Source: Ilex aquifolium
Lineage: Eukaryota; Streptophyta; Magnoliopsida; Aquifoliales; Aquifoliaceae
Assembly (NCBI GenBank): GCA_951799425.1
Contig: OX637410.1
Location: forward strand, 4,464,001-4,528,000
Direction of reading: 5' to 3'
DNA: 64,000 nt
Position 1 is the first letter of the stretch, and every line of letters starts with the position of its first letter. The notes under the pieces were generated by a model, which saw only the letters and a program-made list of their open reading frames with translations, was not told the DNA's origin and ran no database searches. Below are positions 61,540 through 64,000 of this stretch, one piece after another. Both the position numbers and the translations under genes were made by a program.

Positions 61540-64000
61540 ATGTCTGAGGATGATCCTCACTTTCAAAATTTGCCAGAAGAATCTGTTGGGTCTGTAAATT
61601 AGTCTGAACCATCTTTACCTCGATCAGTAGCAGAATCTTTTGAAAATAGCATGACAAATAATGAGAGACAAGGGGAAGTTCTTGAGAGAGAGGGAGAAGT
61701 TCCTAACATTCAAACTCTGCGGGATTACTTGCATCCCACAAGAAATAGTGTCCCCTCTTGTTTTGTGTTTCCTGCAAATGCGCCCCTCTTTACTGTAAAG
61801 GCGGGGACAGTGCAACTACTACCTCAATTTCATGGACTCGAAGCAGAAAACCCATATCTGCATATAAAAGATTTTGAGGAGGTATGTGGAACATTCCAAG
61901 ACAATTTTGAACTGGCCAAGTTGAAACTTTTTTCTTTCTCTTTAAAGGACAAAGCTAAACAATGACTAAACTCTTTGAAAGCCCATTCAATACCAACTTG
62001 GCATGCATTACAGAATGAGTTTTTTAGAAAGTTTTTTCCCCTACACCGTACCAATGCACTCAAAAGGCAAATCGTGAATTTTTCGATCAAAGAGGGGGAA
62101 ACATTTTACCAATGTTGGGAGAGATTCAAGGATCTTCTCCAATCTTGCTCACACCATACTTTTGAAAATTTGACTTTGGTAGGATTTTTCTATGACTCAT
62201 TGCCCACTAGACTACGTCAGTTTTTAGAAATGATGGTTCAAAGAGAGTTCTTGGGAAAGAGTCCAGAGGAGGCATTCAATTTTTTTGACACCATATCTAA
62301 TAGTTCTCAGATGTGGGACTCAGCCTCTCCAACCACTGTTGAAATCAGAAAATCTAATTCCCAAGGGGGTAAGTATGTCTTGAAAGAAGATGATGACCTG
62401 AGAGCAAAAATGACTATCTTGTCTCGAAAGCTTGAAACTCTAGAGATGAAAAAGGTACATCAAGTTGATGTTGGTCCTCCCACAGAACAAGCGTGTGTGA
62501 TTTGTGCACTGACAGGACGCCCTACTGGGGAGTGTCCTACCATTCCAACATTCAAAGAAGTCTTGTTGGAACAAACAAATGCAATTTTCAACTTCAACAA
62601 GCCTTATTCCAACCCGTATTCTGAAACATATAATCTAGGGTTGCGGAATCACCTGAACTTCAGTTGGAGGAACACACAACCAACTCCCATGAATCCACAA
62701 CAAAGTTCACAACCACCACCTCAAGGACCTTCTACATATCAACCATACCAACCACCACACAAGAGAAGTCTTGAGGATACACTGAATCAGTTCATGCAAA
62801 CCCAAATGAACTACAACATTCAATGATTTCAAGGCACAAACCACCCAGTCTTTCGAGGATCTCAAAAGCCACATCCAAAAATTGACCCAATCAATGACCA
62901 CATATGAGAAGGGCAAGTTTCCTGCCTAACCAAAACAATCACAAGGTCAATTTGATGTGGGAAATCCTTCAATCATGGAAACCCCACAAGACCAAAATCA
63001 AGCTATCACTACACTGAGAAGTGGCAAGGTGATTGACAAAACAATCATAAACATATTAATTTCAAAGCCAAAACCTGAGTCAATCCCAGTCACTGAACTA
63101 GTTGAGCCTGAACCTGTGATTGAAAAAGAGTCAAAACCATCAAAGGAAAAAGATCTTTCTTGTCCTATTCTTGCTCCTTTTCCTCAAAGACTCAAAACAG
63201 TACATAAGTTGAATAACCATCTAGAAATCTACGAGCTCTTTAAGCAAGTAAAAATTAATATTCCACTTCTGGATGCATTCAAGCAGGTTCCCTCTTATGC
63301 CAAGTTTCTAAAAGACTTGTGCACAATCAAGAGAAGACAAAATGTTCAGAAAAGAGTCTTCTTGACAGAACAAGCTAGTGCCCTACTTCAACACAAAACC
63401 CCTCCAAAATACAAGGATCTAGGGTGTCCAACTGTGTCATGTGTCATTGGAAACTTCAGAATAGAACAAGCTCTGCTTGATCTTGGAGTTAGTGTCAATT
63501 TGCTCCCTTTCTCTGTCTATCAACAATTGGGTCTGAGTGAACTCAAACCCACTTGTATTACACTCCAGTTGGCAGATAGGTCTGTCAAATTCCCGAGAGG
63601 CATTGTTGAGGATGTCCTTGTTCAGGTAGACAACTTCATCTTTCTTGTTTGATTTCATTGTTTTGGACACTCAGCCAGCAATGCATGCAGAGAATCAAAT
63701 TCTCGTCATTCTTGGTCGACCTTTCCTAGAAACCTCCAATGCATTGATCAATTGTAGGAATGGAGTCATGAAATTAAATTTTGAGAATATGACTCTTGAG
63801 CTTAATATTTTTAATATTGCCAAGCACCCAGGAGAGGACAGGCAAGTGAGAAAAGTAAATTCCATTGAGTCTTTGGTCTACGAACATTTAAATGATACAT
63901 TTTGTGAAACCTCTATTGAATCCTGTCTATTGGAACCTATCACATCTGAGTTAACAGATGATGATCAAAATCCACAAAGTTGCCCCACTCATGCTGTTGA
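61540..64000 (+). pseudogene. Athila/Tat-like gag and protease, partial
   Basis: A gag start lies near 61540 (MSEDDPHFQNLPEES). Capsid-region motifs follow: LLPQFHGLEAENPYLHIKDF near 61813-61875, then FFPLHRTNALKRQI near 62030-62075 and EGETFYQCWERFKDLLQSC near 62092-62150. Further on come an acidic and proline-rich stretch and a TTLRSGKV element near 63010. The protease region has LLDLGVSVNLLPFSVYQQLGL near 63475-63535, LQLADRSVKFPRGIVEDVLV and ILGRPFLETSNALI near 63700-63755. These match Athila/Tat gag-protease. The region continues past 64000. Fossil with a few breaks. Confidence 0.85.

Larger units (their letters stand above)
60240..64000 (+). mobile_element. Athila/Tat-like gypsy, 5' LTR, gag and protease (runs off right edge)
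   Basis: LTR sequence with a TATA box at 60281, ending near 61420-61430. The primer site TGGCGCCGTTGCTGGGGA (61436-61453) is complementary to tRNA-Asp, the Athila/Tat habit. Gag and protease follow and the element leaves the window. Some breaks are present; its overall state cannot be judged. Confidence 0.85.

Overview
This is a repeat-rich piece of plant nuclear genome, most likely from a woody eudicot. It holds Ty1/copia and Ty3/gypsy LTR retrotransposons, plant L1-type LINEs, a Mutator-like DNA transposon, MITEs, and one host gene with GT-AG introns. No rRNA, tRNA, CRISPR or prokaryotic feature was seen. Functions are read from motifs recognised by eye; no database was searched.

Host gene: four minus-strand exons (33563-33721, 14315-14439, 13909-14011, 13670-13760) join in frame. 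They encode the N-terminal 159 residues of an ARIADNE-type RING-between-RING ubiquitin ligase: acidic N-terminus, conserved ARI segment and first half of RING1. Intron 1 is about 19.1 kb and packed with transposons. Exons for the rest of RING1, IBR, RING2 and the Ariadne domain are not visible. If they exist they lie left of coordinate 1, beyond another transposon-filled intron of at least 13.6 kb.

Layout, left to right. 1-2006: minus-strand copia with its 5' LTR, leaving the window on the left. 2007-2360: gypsy scrap. 2361-12120: minus-strand LINE, split by a copia element (5055-10873) and by a small DNA element (11548-12047). The copia itself carries a 451-bp insertion and a foldback element. 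12165-13330: gypsy integrase-end fragment. 13670-14439: ARI exons 4 to 2. 14440-33562: ARI intron 1, holding a gypsy chromovirus (14675-20503), a plus-strand copia 3' end (20632-21457), a minus-strand copia (21458-24905), a copia (25706-30225) with a PIF/Harbinger-like MITE in its 5' LTR, and a candidate short LTR-like element (30320-31835). 33563-33990: ARI exon 1 and presumed promoter. 34345-39128: solo gypsy LTR containing a second solo LTR of the same family in reverse (35953-38313). 39181-46385: Mutator-like element with a transposase gene and a convergent second gene. 46877-48190: 3' end of another LINE with a MITE. 48200-60235: remnants of Athila/Tat-type LTRs, split by a young, nearly whole Tekay-like gypsy (50793-59828). 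60240-64000: 5' part of an Athila/Tat-like element that runs off the right edge.

The window is a layered insertion history. Relative order follows from which element interrupts which; target-site duplications and in-window empty sites support several steps. The most interesting points are the ARI gene whose exons are spread through this nest, the opposed nested solo LTRs, palindromic 12-14-mer clusters shared by unrelated LTR families, and the two-gene Mutator element with a roughly 195-bp tandem array between its convergent genes.
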